From Pseudescherichia sp032055545 (GTDB lineage: Bacteria; Pseudomonadota; Gammaproteobacteria; Enterobacterales; Enterobacteriaceae), in contig DAMBQR010000019.1 of assembly GCA_032055545.1 (NCBI GenBank), positions 1 to 64,000 on the forward strand: a stretch of DNA of 64,000 bases, written 5' to 3'. Shown here in pieces: positions 52,143 to 61,300 of the stretch. Both the position numbers and the translations under genes were made by a program. The notes under the pieces are model-generated. The model worked only from the letters and a program-made list of their open reading frames with translations, was not told where the DNA came from and did no database searches. The stretch's first letter is position 1; each line of letters begins with the position of its first letter.

Positions 52143-53060
52143 CTAGCCTACCAGCAGCAGTTCACGGTTCTCCAGAGTCGGGCGACTAACCAGCGACAGT
52201 AAAATATCTTTAACCGCCTGCGCCTGCGGTGACAGCGCCCCGTGAGCCGACGTATTCAGCGAGAGCGAAAGATTCATGGAGGGGGCAGTAATGCGTGCCA
52301 TCCAGCCGTTTGCCGCACTGCACAGGGATCGCGCCGCAGATTCCGGCAGTACCGTCACGCCCATGCCGCTGGCAATCGCTGCGGTTAAGGTTGTGATAGA
52401 TTCAATCTCACCGATGATTTTGGCCGTCAGGCGACGCAAGGAGAACGCTTCGTCAACCCGCAGGCGCACCGCGCTATAATCACGCGGCAGAAACAGGTTC
52501 ATCTCCGCCACGGCGGTCAGATCGATGCTCTGTCCCGGACAGTCCCGGGTGCCCACCAGGTAGAGATCCTCCTTTAACAGCGGCTGGCTGGCGATCCCTG
52601 CCGCTGGTGCACGTTCATAGAGCACCGCCATATCCAGCTGGCCGCCGATAAGCTTATCGTTAAGATCGGTACCGCTATTTTCATGCAGATAAACCATCAC
52701 GTCCGGCAGCTCGTTGCGCACGGCCTGCAACAGCGGCATGGTAATAGAGGACGCCGCCGTGCCGGGTGCCAGGCCAATGGCCACCTGTCCGCGCAGGGTC
52801 TGACCAACGTTATTGACAGCCAGCTGGGCCTGCTCACACTGGCGCAGAATGGTGCGGGCATGGGTATAGAGGATCTTCCCGGCCTCGGTGGGGGTTACGC
52901 CGCGCTTGGTGCGGATTAACAGCTGCTGATCCATCTCTCCCTCAAGCGTTGCCACCTGCTGGCTCAGCGCGGGCTGAGCGATATGTAGCACCTCAGCAGC
53001 CTGGGTCAGGCTGCCAATATCGACGATTTTTACGAAATACTTGAGTCGTCTGAAGTTCAT
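52143..53060 (-). CDS. nac: nitrogen assimilation control protein Nac
   Basis: LysR-type regulator made under nitrogen limitation from an NtrC/sigma-54 promoter, which couples sigma-70 genes to nitrogen state. Starts NFRRLKYFVKIVDIGSLTQA with IAQPALSQQVATLEGE as recognition region. The ATG at 53060 has GGAGG 7 nt upstream and gives 305 aa, as in E. coli. The upstream element TTGCAAGATACTTGCCACT-like region near 53110 could belong to its promoter but I cannot define it. Confidence 0.95.
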   Translation of the reverse strand: MNFRRLKYFVKIVDIGSLTQAAEVLHIAQPALSQQVATLEGEMDQQLLIRTKRGVTPTEAGKILYTHARTILRQCEQAQLAVNNVGQTLRGQVAIGLAPGTAASSITMPLLQAVRNELPDVMVYLHENSGTDLNDKLIGGQLDMAVLYERAPAAGIASQPLLKEDLYLVGTRDCPGQSIDLTAVAEMNLFLPRDYSAVRLRVDEAFSLRRLTAKIIGEIESITTLTAAIASGMGVTVLPESAARSLCSAANGWMARITAPSMNLSLSLNTSAHGALSPQAQAVKDILLSLVSRPTLENRELLLVG

Positions 53061-53173
53061 TTTGCCTCCGGAACTAAACGCACAGGTTGATGCATGCAAG
53101 TCTCTTGTCGGAGGAGTTGCAAGATACTTGCCACTTTTTAAAAAGTGGTTTTGATTCTGCCTAACAGGCTGGA

Positions 53174-53365
53174 TTATAAGCTTTTCTGATTACCGGTACG
53201 TCTGCCGCTACGAAAATCGTCCGATTTACCCTGCCCCATAAGGGGTAGTTTTGCACTCGTCTGGTGCAGCTTCATCATTTTTGCTGATGAATACGCCAGG
53301 TTGCTGCAAATCTCAGCAAACGATCGTTGAAACCCCATCGAGGCTTTGACAACGCTCTCCGCCAT
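53174..53365 (-). CDS. small hypothetical frame between nac and tRNA-Asn
   Basis: 63 codons, possibly starting at an internal Met (MGFQRSFAEICSNLAYSSAK). It is basic at the C-terminus (DDFRSGRRTGNQ). No family is recognised and no strong ribosome site is visible. It fills the nac to tRNA gap but may be chance. Confidence 0.25.
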   Translation of the reverse strand: MAESVVKASMGFQRSFAEICSNLAYSSAKMMKLHQTSAKLPLMGQGKSDDFRSGRRTGNQKSL

Positions 53366-53392
53366 CGCTACTATTCGCCTCGTTCACACGAT

Positions 53393-53468
53393 TCCTCTGT
53401 AGTTCAGTCGGTAGAACGGCGGACTGTTAATCCGTATGTCACTGGTTCGAGTCCAGTCAGAGGAGCCA
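53393..53468 (+). tRNA. tRNA-Asn (GTT), copy 2
   Basis: 76 nt with CCA, identical to 50915-50990. The two copies flank nac-cbl in direct orientation. E. coli also has several tRNA-Asn genes around nac-cbl. Followed by its own terminator. Confidence 0.97.
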
Positions 53469-53477
53469 AATTCAAAG

Positions 53478-53503
53478 AAGCCCGCTTTTTAGCGGGCTTT
53501 TTG
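53478..53503 (+). terminator. tRNA-Asn terminator
   Basis: AAGCCCGCT-TTTT-AGCGGGCTT followed by TTT, 10 nt after the tRNA. Confidence 0.85.
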
Positions 53504-53514
53504 CTTTTCAGCGC

Positions 53515-53697
53515 TTACTCTGTGGTACTGCGTGTAGTTTGAGCGCCAGCATCACCGACCTGAATAGCACGGCTGCTTTCAAAACGCGTTGTGCCGTCAG
53601 CGCTTGATGATGTTCTGATCACCGAGTGGTTTACAGCGCAGGAGGTCAGCAAAAAAAGCTGTAGCAGTACCACTCGCGAGAGCATTTTTTTATTCAT
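53515..53697 (-). CDS. small lipoprotein
   Basis: 60 aa from ATG 53697 (NKKMLSRVVLLQLFLLTSC, lipobox LTSC near residue 20). The mature part is a short Ser/Thr/Arg-rich tail. The frame opens 8 codons earlier at 53721, but the signal peptide favours the later start. No family recognised. It lies between tRNA-Asn and the Tc toxin locus, a typical spot for accessory genes. Confidence 0.65.
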   Translation of the reverse strand: MNKKMLSRVVLLQLFLLTSCAVNHSVIRTSSSADGTTRFESSRAIQVGDAGAQTTRSTTE

Positions 53698-53917
53698 AAT
53701 GATTCCTTTTGAAAATTTCATTTCTATATAAAAGTATCGATAATATTTTTGGCAATATTTTGCCCCACCAACGGTGTTGGCTGAGGTATTGTGCGGCTTT
53801 CAGGTGGTGTGAGCGTTTTATAATGGTTACATTGATTAATTTTTAATAATGGATCTAGCGCTAATTGCCCGTCATTTACTAAAAAAAGCCCGATTCTTTT
53901 TATAAAAACTTATAAAT

Positions 53918-53944
53918 TAAAGCCCGCTAATTGCGGGCTTTATC
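53918..53944. terminator. terminator at the end of the Tc toxin operon
   Basis: AAGCCCGC-TAATT-GCGGGCTT (53920-53940), abutting the TcB stop. It closes the operon on the minus strand, with no TcC gene between. Confidence 0.8.
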
Positions 53945-56900
53945 TTACTGATTAATCTCCTCTGGTAGGCCAGCGGTATCGTTCTCGTCCTCCGCCACCG
54001 TAAACCACGAATACCATGTATTACGTCGCAAATAACCTTTCGCCGTGATCGTGCGAATATTACGCCCCAATGCATCATAATAGAGCGTGTCGCTATAACC
54101 CTGGGTTCGCATTGACGCATCGGTCACGTAGAGCCAGCTGTCGAGGAAGTAAGGTTGATAGCTGCGTACCACCTGTCCTTTATTGTCATACTCAACCCGA
54201 CCAGAAATAGCCCACCTTGGGTCGAACGTCTTGTCAGCCGTATCGGTATCAATTTCGCCATCCTCTTTTCGCTGCCAGGCTTCGCCGCCCGGCACCAGCG
54301 CGCACTGCTGTAGTACCCGGCCAAAGCCGTCAGAATAATTAACGACAATGGCTGTCTGCTGAAGCGGCTTACTCGGATCGTCAGGATCGGGGGTATCCGG
54401 ATAGTTATCCGCCATCAACACCACGCCGTTTACCGGCATCCGATCGCTCTGTACGATCAGCGTCGCCAAAGGATCGTCCGGGTTGTCCTCCGCCCACCGA
54501 TGGCCTGCAGGACGAACATGCCCATCAAAGGTAATAAAGCGGTTTTCCAGTAGAAACGACCAGCCATCATCACTTGCCGTATTCGCCTCGCTCTCTGTCA
54601 CGCTGCCCATCCAGCTGAACATATCGCTGACGCTAATCGTGGCGAGCTGCTGGATATAGCCCACGGTCGTTGCCGCTTCAATAGCCTGCTCTACGCTCAT
54701 GGAGGGATCGACTGGATTATCAGACACCAGACCAAATCCGACCGGTTTGCCCCCGTTCTCCGTACCGTAAACGCTGCCGCCTAATGCCTGTCCCAGCGCA
54801 TTCAGCTGTACCTCTTGTGAGTTAGCGTTGATATCCTTCGTCCGCCAGGGCGTCAGAAAGCGGTAGTCATAGATCGCGGAGGTACTGTTACGGCTGTCGC
54901 TCTGCCCGGTGATGCAGAGAGAGTAGTCGTCATACTGATAGCTAACGGCGGAAACGAGCTTTGTTGACTGGCTGCTGCGGGGCAGATAAAAAGGCAGGTA
55001 TGCGCCGCTATCACTCGTGAAAGAGGTAAAGCTATGCTCCGTACCCCAGAGCGGATTATCTGGATCATCTGACATGGCGACGTAGCCGAGTTTATCCCAG
55101 CCATAGTCTGTGGGTATGTCAATGCCCTCATAGGCCTCCAGCGCAATACTGTCCAGCACGGCAGTGCGCTGATGATCCACCAGCGCCAGCAGATCTGGCG
55201 GCGTGGTCACGTACACTACCTCATTCAACGACGCCAGATAACGCGTTTGGGCATCGGCCAGCAACCCATTTGGATCGCTTAAGGTTTCGTAACTAATGCC
55301 GCCTGCGGGCACGCTGTCATACACCAGCTGATTACTACGGCTGGTATTTGGCAGCCCCAGCCGCCAGCCTTGCGGATGGATAAGATGGATCACGGAGGTA
55401 AGGCTCTCCGTCAGGCGCAGCTTCTGCTGCTGATCGTCATAGGTGTTATCCCAGGCGTCGACGGGTAGATTGGCAGGATAGGGCAACAGGGGATGCAATG
55501 CCCTGCGCGGATATGCCACGCTAACCTGCTGCAGCGGCGTGCCGTAGTCGTCACGCACCAGCGTGACCTGCTGCACGACCGCAGGATCGTCCGCTCTCTG
55601 CTCATAGCTGCTGGCGATCTGCTCCAGGCCGAGCGGCAGTACAATCGGCATATCACCCGCCTGAACCAGCCGGACCTGCATACGTTGCTGGGTGCAGGCA
55701 TAGGGTGCGATACTTGTGCCCTGCGTCCAGCTTTCACTGCGCAGCAGCGCGCCTTTCAGCGCCCGGTAAAGCCACCAGCGCGTCGTATCATCCGGCGCGT
55801 CCAGGACCTGGTCCTGACCATCTTCATATTGGGTCAGCAGGGTTGGGTTAAGCGTAATAGCCTCGCTGTCCCCCTGCCACGGCTCACCGTAGAGCGTCGT
55901 TTCGTCCGTCTCCCGCCCGCAGTGATACCATGATTTCGTCAGCAGCGTCGCAGCCAGCGGGGTATCATCCCCTGCCGGCAGCGCATCGTCACTGGTGTCT
56001 TCGGTCTCGACATAGCCAAACCCGCGGAACTCACGCTCCCGGCCATCATATACTCCCTGATAGTAGCGGCAGGTCTGTGCCAGCTGATTACCGGTGATCT
56101 CGTCGAGGGTGAGGGTTTTCACCAACAAGTGCATAGCGAAAGGCAGCGCGGGCACCGCCTGCGGATCTGCCTGCTTTTCGTCCAGCCACGATTGGGCCGA
56201 GCTGCGATAGCAGAGCGTATGGCTGGCCCCCAGGTTGTTATTCACGCCGTTAAGCAGGTAAGGTTTGGCGCTGTTAAACGGCAAGCGCCAGTGGGTCGGC
56301 GTGATATAGGGAATGGAGAGCACCAGCTCTGCCATCCCATCGCCCTGTACGTCAGCTACGGTTACCTGGCACAGGCGATCGTAGAAAACGTTTTCCGGCA
56401 AAAGGATCGGTCCTCCTGATACAAAACCATTCCCGCCCTGGTTGAGCCAGATCTGCACCCGATCGTGCTGCATGTAGATAATATCCGGCGTACCCGAGCC
56501 GTCAGTGTCCGCCAGCAGCACATCCTCTGGATTGAATGTATTTTCGTCAAGGCCAGCAATAGCAGGCAACGCCATGCTGACCGGCTGACCAAAACGGCCT
56601 CGCCCCAGGTTAGGCCAGCAGGTTACCTTGTCGTAGCGAATGCGGCACAGATGCGACTGGCCGGAGCCGAGCATATCGGCAAACACTACCAGCTCGCGGG
56701 CGTTGCGTCCGGGGATCGGCAGCTGGACACCTTTCTCCTGCGTAACGTCGAGACCTACGCTGAAGCTCTCCCCTTCGTTGGCATAGAAGCGTACCGATGA
56801 CGGACCAATAAGCGTCAGGTCGGCCAGTCCGCTGCCCACCAGCGATGCAAACTGGGCCTGCGGATGAAAGAACTCCGTGGGCAGCGCACTGAAGGGGGTG

Positions 56901-58351
56901 AATCCGCTCCAGCTCTTATCCGGCCTCTGGGTGAAGAAGCCTGCCATGCCCGGCTGGGCCACAACCCAGTCCAGTTGGCCGTCACCGTTGATATCCATCA
57001 GCCGTGCGCTATCGCTCTGCATCGCCGGCACGCTGGGCAGAACCTGCCAGTCGGCATACGACACGCTGTCGCCGCCCTCCTCTCCGCGCTGTGGCGCGCG
57101 ATAGCGCCATTCGCTGCCCATGCGGCACAGCACCCCTGGCAACCCTTCACCGTAGAGATCCACCAGCGCGTAGGGCCAGCTCTGCAGTCCCGGTAACGCT
57201 GGCATCTGCTGCCAGACAGTATCGTTGAGGGCAGCAGGTTGGCTATACTGTAGCTCCAGCGGCGGCAGCGACTGCACGTAGCCGTCGGTCTCATAGGCCA
57301 GGGTCTGGGCAGCGGTGAGCTGCGCTAGCAGCGGATTTTCGTCGTACTCCAGCAGCAGCCGGGAGACTAGCGCATCCTGCACTCCCAACTCAGCCTTAAT
57401 GTGGTGGAACATCAGCACCTGACGGCAGAGGCGATGGACGCGGATCTCAAATCCATAATCGTAGCGGGAGAAAGGGTCCTGACGGGCTGGCCATGTCCCT
57501 GAGGCCGTAAATACAGGCGGCGTCTGAGGATCGACACCGCGTTCGCCGTAGTCAAATACCAGAGTGAAGTACCAGTCGACGCCAGGCTTATCTTTATTCC
57601 ACAGATAGAGATCGGCGGCGGGATCGACGTTGCCATACTGCACCTGACTCAGGTAGCGCATGGCGCTGCAGTCGCGGCCATCGTCGCCCACGCCATCACT
57701 ATTTTCTGCGAGGTAGGAGTAATAGACATGCTCACCGGTCGGACTGACCGACTCTTCCAGCAGCCACTGTGCCGTGTGCGAAGCATTCTGCGGGTCGCTG
57801 ATGGACGCCGCCGTGGTTTTTCCCAGCAGGTGCAGGGAGCCGTCGCTGCCGTGCAGCAGCCAGAAATCGTCATTATCCGTCTTGCCTAACCAGTACTCGA
57901 GACGATTGAACGCTCCCTCTGTACGCGGCTGATAGCGGGTTACCGAGTAAGTTTGTGAAAATTTAACGTCACCATAAGCAGAACAGGTTGTTGGATTAGG
58001 CTCGCTGGCGCTACTGGCCGTTTTTACCAGCACCTCACCGTCCGTCCCCAGAAATTCATCACCGTCGATGTACTGCGGCACGCCGTGGCTGGTGCGCCGG
58101 GCAATGCGCATCGTTTCACAAAACCAGCCCACGCCGAACACGCTGTTGCCGCCGCCGCTGCTGTAGCTAAGCGACAGGTCAGGGGCAAAACCACGTCCGG
58201 CGGTGATGGGCAGCGGCAGCGCCATGCTGGCCAGCCCGCCTGGTCCTGCCTGACCCAGCGACTCTCCCATCCCCGTCAGCGCGCCGCCACCTTTCGGCAG
58301 CGAAGGTGGCGTGACGGAGACCGCTGAAGAAAATGCATTTTGTTGTTGCAT
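53945..58351 (-). CDS. Tc toxin complex component TcB (TcaC/TcdB-like)
   Basis: TcB forms half of the hollow cocoon that, with TcC, encloses the toxic peptide and docks on the TcA pore. 1468 aa. The N-terminus is an SpvB-like domain (about 12-330: LPKGGGALTGMGESLGQAG, PDLSLSYSSGGGNSVFGVGW, VPQYIDGDEF). FG-GAP/propeller-type repeats follow (about 430-670: DINGDGQLDWV, DMLGSGQSHLCRI, DTDGSGTPDIIYM, DVQGDGMAELVL), giving the beta-propeller that contacts TcA. The TcdB-mid regions follow to the C-terminus. Lengths agree with Photorhabdus TcaC (about 1480 aa). GGAGAAATTTC precedes the ATG; the TcaB-like gene ends 47 nt upstream. Confidence 0.92.
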   Translation of the reverse strand: MQQQNAFSSAVSVTPPSLPKGGGALTGMGESLGQAGPGGLASMALPLPITAGRGFAPDLSLSYSSGGGNSVFGVGWFCETMRIARRTSHGVPQYIDGDEFLGTDGEVLVKTASSASEPNPTTCSAYGDVKFSQTYSVTRYQPRTEGAFNRLEYWLGKTDNDDFWLLHGSDGSLHLLGKTTAASISDPQNASHTAQWLLEESVSPTGEHVYYSYLAENSDGVGDDGRDCSAMRYLSQVQYGNVDPAADLYLWNKDKPGVDWYFTLVFDYGERGVDPQTPPVFTASGTWPARQDPFSRYDYGFEIRVHRLCRQVLMFHHIKAELGVQDALVSRLLLEYDENPLLAQLTAAQTLAYETDGYVQSLPPLELQYSQPAALNDTVWQQMPALPGLQSWPYALVDLYGEGLPGVLCRMGSEWRYRAPQRGEEGGDSVSYADWQVLPSVPAMQSDSARLMDINGDGQLDWVVAQPGMAGFFTQRPDKSWSGFTPFSALPTEFFHPQAQFASLVGSGLADLTLIGPSSVRFYANEGESFSVGLDVTQEKGVQLPIPGRNARELVVFADMLGSGQSHLCRIRYDKVTCWPNLGRGRFGQPVSMALPAIAGLDENTFNPEDVLLADTDGSGTPDIIYMQHDRVQIWLNQGGNGFVSGGPILLPENVFYDRLCQVTVADVQGDGMAELVLSIPYITPTHWRLPFNSAKPYLLNGVNNNLGASHTLCYRSSAQSWLDEKQADPQAVPALPFAMHLLVKTLTLDEITGNQLAQTCRYYQGVYDGREREFRGFGYVETEDTSDDALPAGDDTPLAATLLTKSWYHCGRETDETTLYGEPWQGDSEAITLNPTLLTQYEDGQDQVLDAPDDTTRWWLYRALKGALLRSESWTQGTSIAPYACTQQRMQVRLVQAGDMPIVLPLGLEQIASSYEQRADDPAVVQQVTLVRDDYGTPLQQVSVAYPRRALHPLLPYPANLPVDAWDNTYDDQQQKLRLTESLTSVIHLIHPQGWRLGLPNTSRSNQLVYDSVPAGGISYETLSDPNGLLADAQTRYLASLNEVVYVTTPPDLLALVDHQRTAVLDSIALEAYEGIDIPTDYGWDKLGYVAMSDDPDNPLWGTEHSFTSFTSDSGAYLPFYLPRSSQSTKLVSAVSYQYDDYSLCITGQSDSRNSTSAIYDYRFLTPWRTKDINANSQEVQLNALGQALGGSVYGTENGGKPVGFGLVSDNPVDPSMSVEQAIEAATTVGYIQQLATISVSDMFSWMGSVTESEANTASDDGWSFLLENRFITFDGHVRPAGHRWAEDNPDDPLATLIVQSDRMPVNGVVLMADNYPDTPDPDDPSKPLQQTAIVVNYSDGFGRVLQQCALVPGGEAWQRKEDGEIDTDTADKTFDPRWAISGRVEYDNKGQVVRSYQPYFLDSWLYVTDASMRTQGYSDTLYYDALGRNIRTITAKGYLRRNTWYSWFTVAEDENDTAGLPEEINQ

Positions 58352-58398
58352 GAAATTTCTCCTGAAACGGGTCGCCAGCAGGCAACCCGGTCTGTGTG

Positions 58399-61300
58399 TT
58401 ACAGTGTATTAATCACCGCCTGCTCAAAGGTGCTTCCACCGTATACTGCGGTGTAGTGCACCTGAATGATGACGTCACTCAGCGATGCCAGCAGCGCCTG
58501 CTGTTCGGGTGAGGTGGCGTTTGGGAAGGCAATCTGCCAGTCCGAGACTGCCCCTGTGCCCTCGAACGGCAGGTAGCGCTCATCACCAAAATTCAGCACG
58601 AACAGGCCGCTGTCGTTCAATCCGGACGAGACGGCGATCTGCTGGCTGGCCCGCAGGTTAGTGACAATATTGCTGGCACTACTATTCGTGGTACTGCCGT
58701 TGAGGTAGTTGACCCCAGCGATGTCCGCCTTCAGCAGGGTCCGGCTGCCGGACTGGGTCAGCGTCATCCGCACATCCTGATACGGCCCTACCAGCGCAGG
58801 CAACGAGACGGTGACAGACTTAATCTGCCGCAGGTAGTGTCCCGGATAGTCGTTATCAAACAGTGATTCGCTGAGGGAGAACGTCGTCGTGCCTTCTGTC
58901 ACCAGGCTACTGAAGGCCGTGCTATTCAGCTGTTTTAGCGATACGGTTTTGGTTAACTCCAGCCGACGCTCATTGCGTGACAGCCAGGCGGATTCCATCT
59001 GCTGCAGGTTCAGGGTCAGCGTTTCACCCACCAACAGGCCGTGATAGCTGTCGTTCCAGGCGCCGGTCTGAATAAAGGTGGAGGTCATATCTCCCATCTC
59101 ATACTGCCAGCAGGCCTGGGCGCTCAGGCAGAGGGAGAGCACCGCGTCGTAGGCCTGGTAGTAGAGCGCGGAGAGCTGTCCGGTCAGCCAGTTATAGAGC
59201 GAGGACTGGGTAAAACGGGTGGTCAGGAAATTCAGGGTGGACTTCAGGTTATCCTGCTGCGCCTGGGCCAGTTGCAGCGAGGTGACTGCGCCCTGGCGGC
59301 GCACCGCCAGCGAGTCGAGCTGGGCGTTGAGGGTATCCACCTCCGACTGCGCCTGCTGGTACTGGATCTGCCACTCCTCGCTGCGGCGGCGGTAGCTCTC
59401 TGACATCTCCGTCTGATAGGCGGCGAGATTAGTAATATCCGCAGTCATCTGCAGCACGATACCCGCGGCCAGCGTTGGCGCACCTACCTCTTCACCACCG
59501 TCGGCGAGACCGAAGATATTCGGGATGGTTCGCATTGCCATACCGGCGGTAATCAGCGGCGAGGCGGCGGCCATTGAAGCCGAGGCGCTATCGTGCAACG
59601 CCATCGCGCTGGTCTCTCCGGCAGAGACGCCATTGTTGTAGAGGCTGAAGTAGTGATCGTAGCGCTGCTGGGCCATGCTGCGGCTGGCCTCCAGCGCGGT
59701 TTTATCCTGGTCCAGGGCATCAATGGCGTTCTGTCCGAGGGTCAGGGTGTAGGCAGAGATATCCAGCGCTAGCTGGGCATCAAGCTCCTGAAGGCCTGCC
59801 GCATCTTTACGCTCGTAATAGCTGAGCAGGGTTTGACCGAACTGGCTCAGGGTGGCGACGGCGGCGCGAGCGCTTTGTAGCATAGTGGTGAAGCGGTACG
59901 GCGGAATAGTAACCGTCATTCCGGTGGAGACGCTGATAAGCGAACCGCCCTGCACGCTCTGCTCCATCAGCAGCGTCGGGTTAACCGGCGGGGCATAGAG
60001 CGGGACGGTCATCGGCAGGCCGTCAATGGTCAGCTGGTGACGCAGGTTATAGAGACGGGAGTCGATCGTGTTCCAGTAGCCCAGCAGCTGGCTGTTGACC
60101 GGGGCCATAAAGCTGTCGTTAAGCGCGGTGTCCATAGCGGCGCTAAGCTGACCCGGGAAAGCGGGCAGCGCTGCGGTTTGCTGCTCAAAGCTAAGCAGAT
60201 TCACATTGCTGTCAGCACTCTCTGCCAGCTCGGCCAGCATCTCGGGTGCCCAGTGGTTAACAATCAGAGTATCAGGGCGGATACCGAGCAGATCCTTCAC
60301 CTGACCATACTGTAAGCGGGCAAGGCTCAGGCCGTCGTTGGTCAGCAGGCGATAGCTGGCGTCAGCCGCTGCCATCAGGGTATTGACGTAGGCCATAAAC
60401 ACCGCTTTCTGGTAGTGGATCGGATAGGCTGAAGCCAGTGCGTCCGGGTCTGTAGTCAGCCAGACGGCGGAGGACTGATTAGGAACAGAGCTGGTTTCGA
60501 CCAGCGGGCGCACGCTCCAGTAGTCGGGTTCGGGGTACTGTTTACGGATATCACTACTGTTGTCTCGCCCGCGGGCCGCCGGGTCAAAGATGTAGTTGTA
60601 CCAGGCCAGCGCATCGCTATACTCCGCCTCCTGGCTCAGACGCCACGCCACCAGGTACGGCATATAGAAGAACAGCTCCCAGAAGTAGAGGCCGTTCGCA
60701 CCGCTAAAGTCCATCGGGACTGCGGTATCGTCCGTCATACCGGGTTCGAGAGTGAGCTGGGTATCCCAGTTAAGCAGTGCCTGAATGCTGGCGCTGGCTT
60801 TATTGATTAACTCTTTGGCGAAAAGAGTATTTAAACGGATGGGAGAGATTGGTGTATCGTCATTGAATTTGCTGTCCGCAAAGTTAAGGTAAACCGCCGT
60901 TCCCAAGGTGGGATCAATATTAATAGAAATATAAGGCGTGACAGGAACTTCAGTAGAGCGAATCAAATCAACCAAGTATTCCTGGTTTATTGAATTTCCT
61001 AGTGCATCAGTATAGCCATATGAGATATAGCGAGTAATTTCCGCGCTGGCAATCTCTTCTGAAGAGAAATCGGAGATGCTGAAAGACCAATTACTTTCGG
61101 TATCTGAAAAATTTGACTGAATAATACTACACTCTGACAACCCCGTTTGCCAACTATCTTGAGTAGGACTGCTGAAGACGTCGAATTGCCAAGGAGATGA
61201 TGCGGGGTTTTTTAAGTCAACATAGAACTGAAAACCTAGTCCAGTAAAACCTGCCTCTGAACTAATAAAGTTAATTTCAATGAAAGAAAAGTTATTAAAC

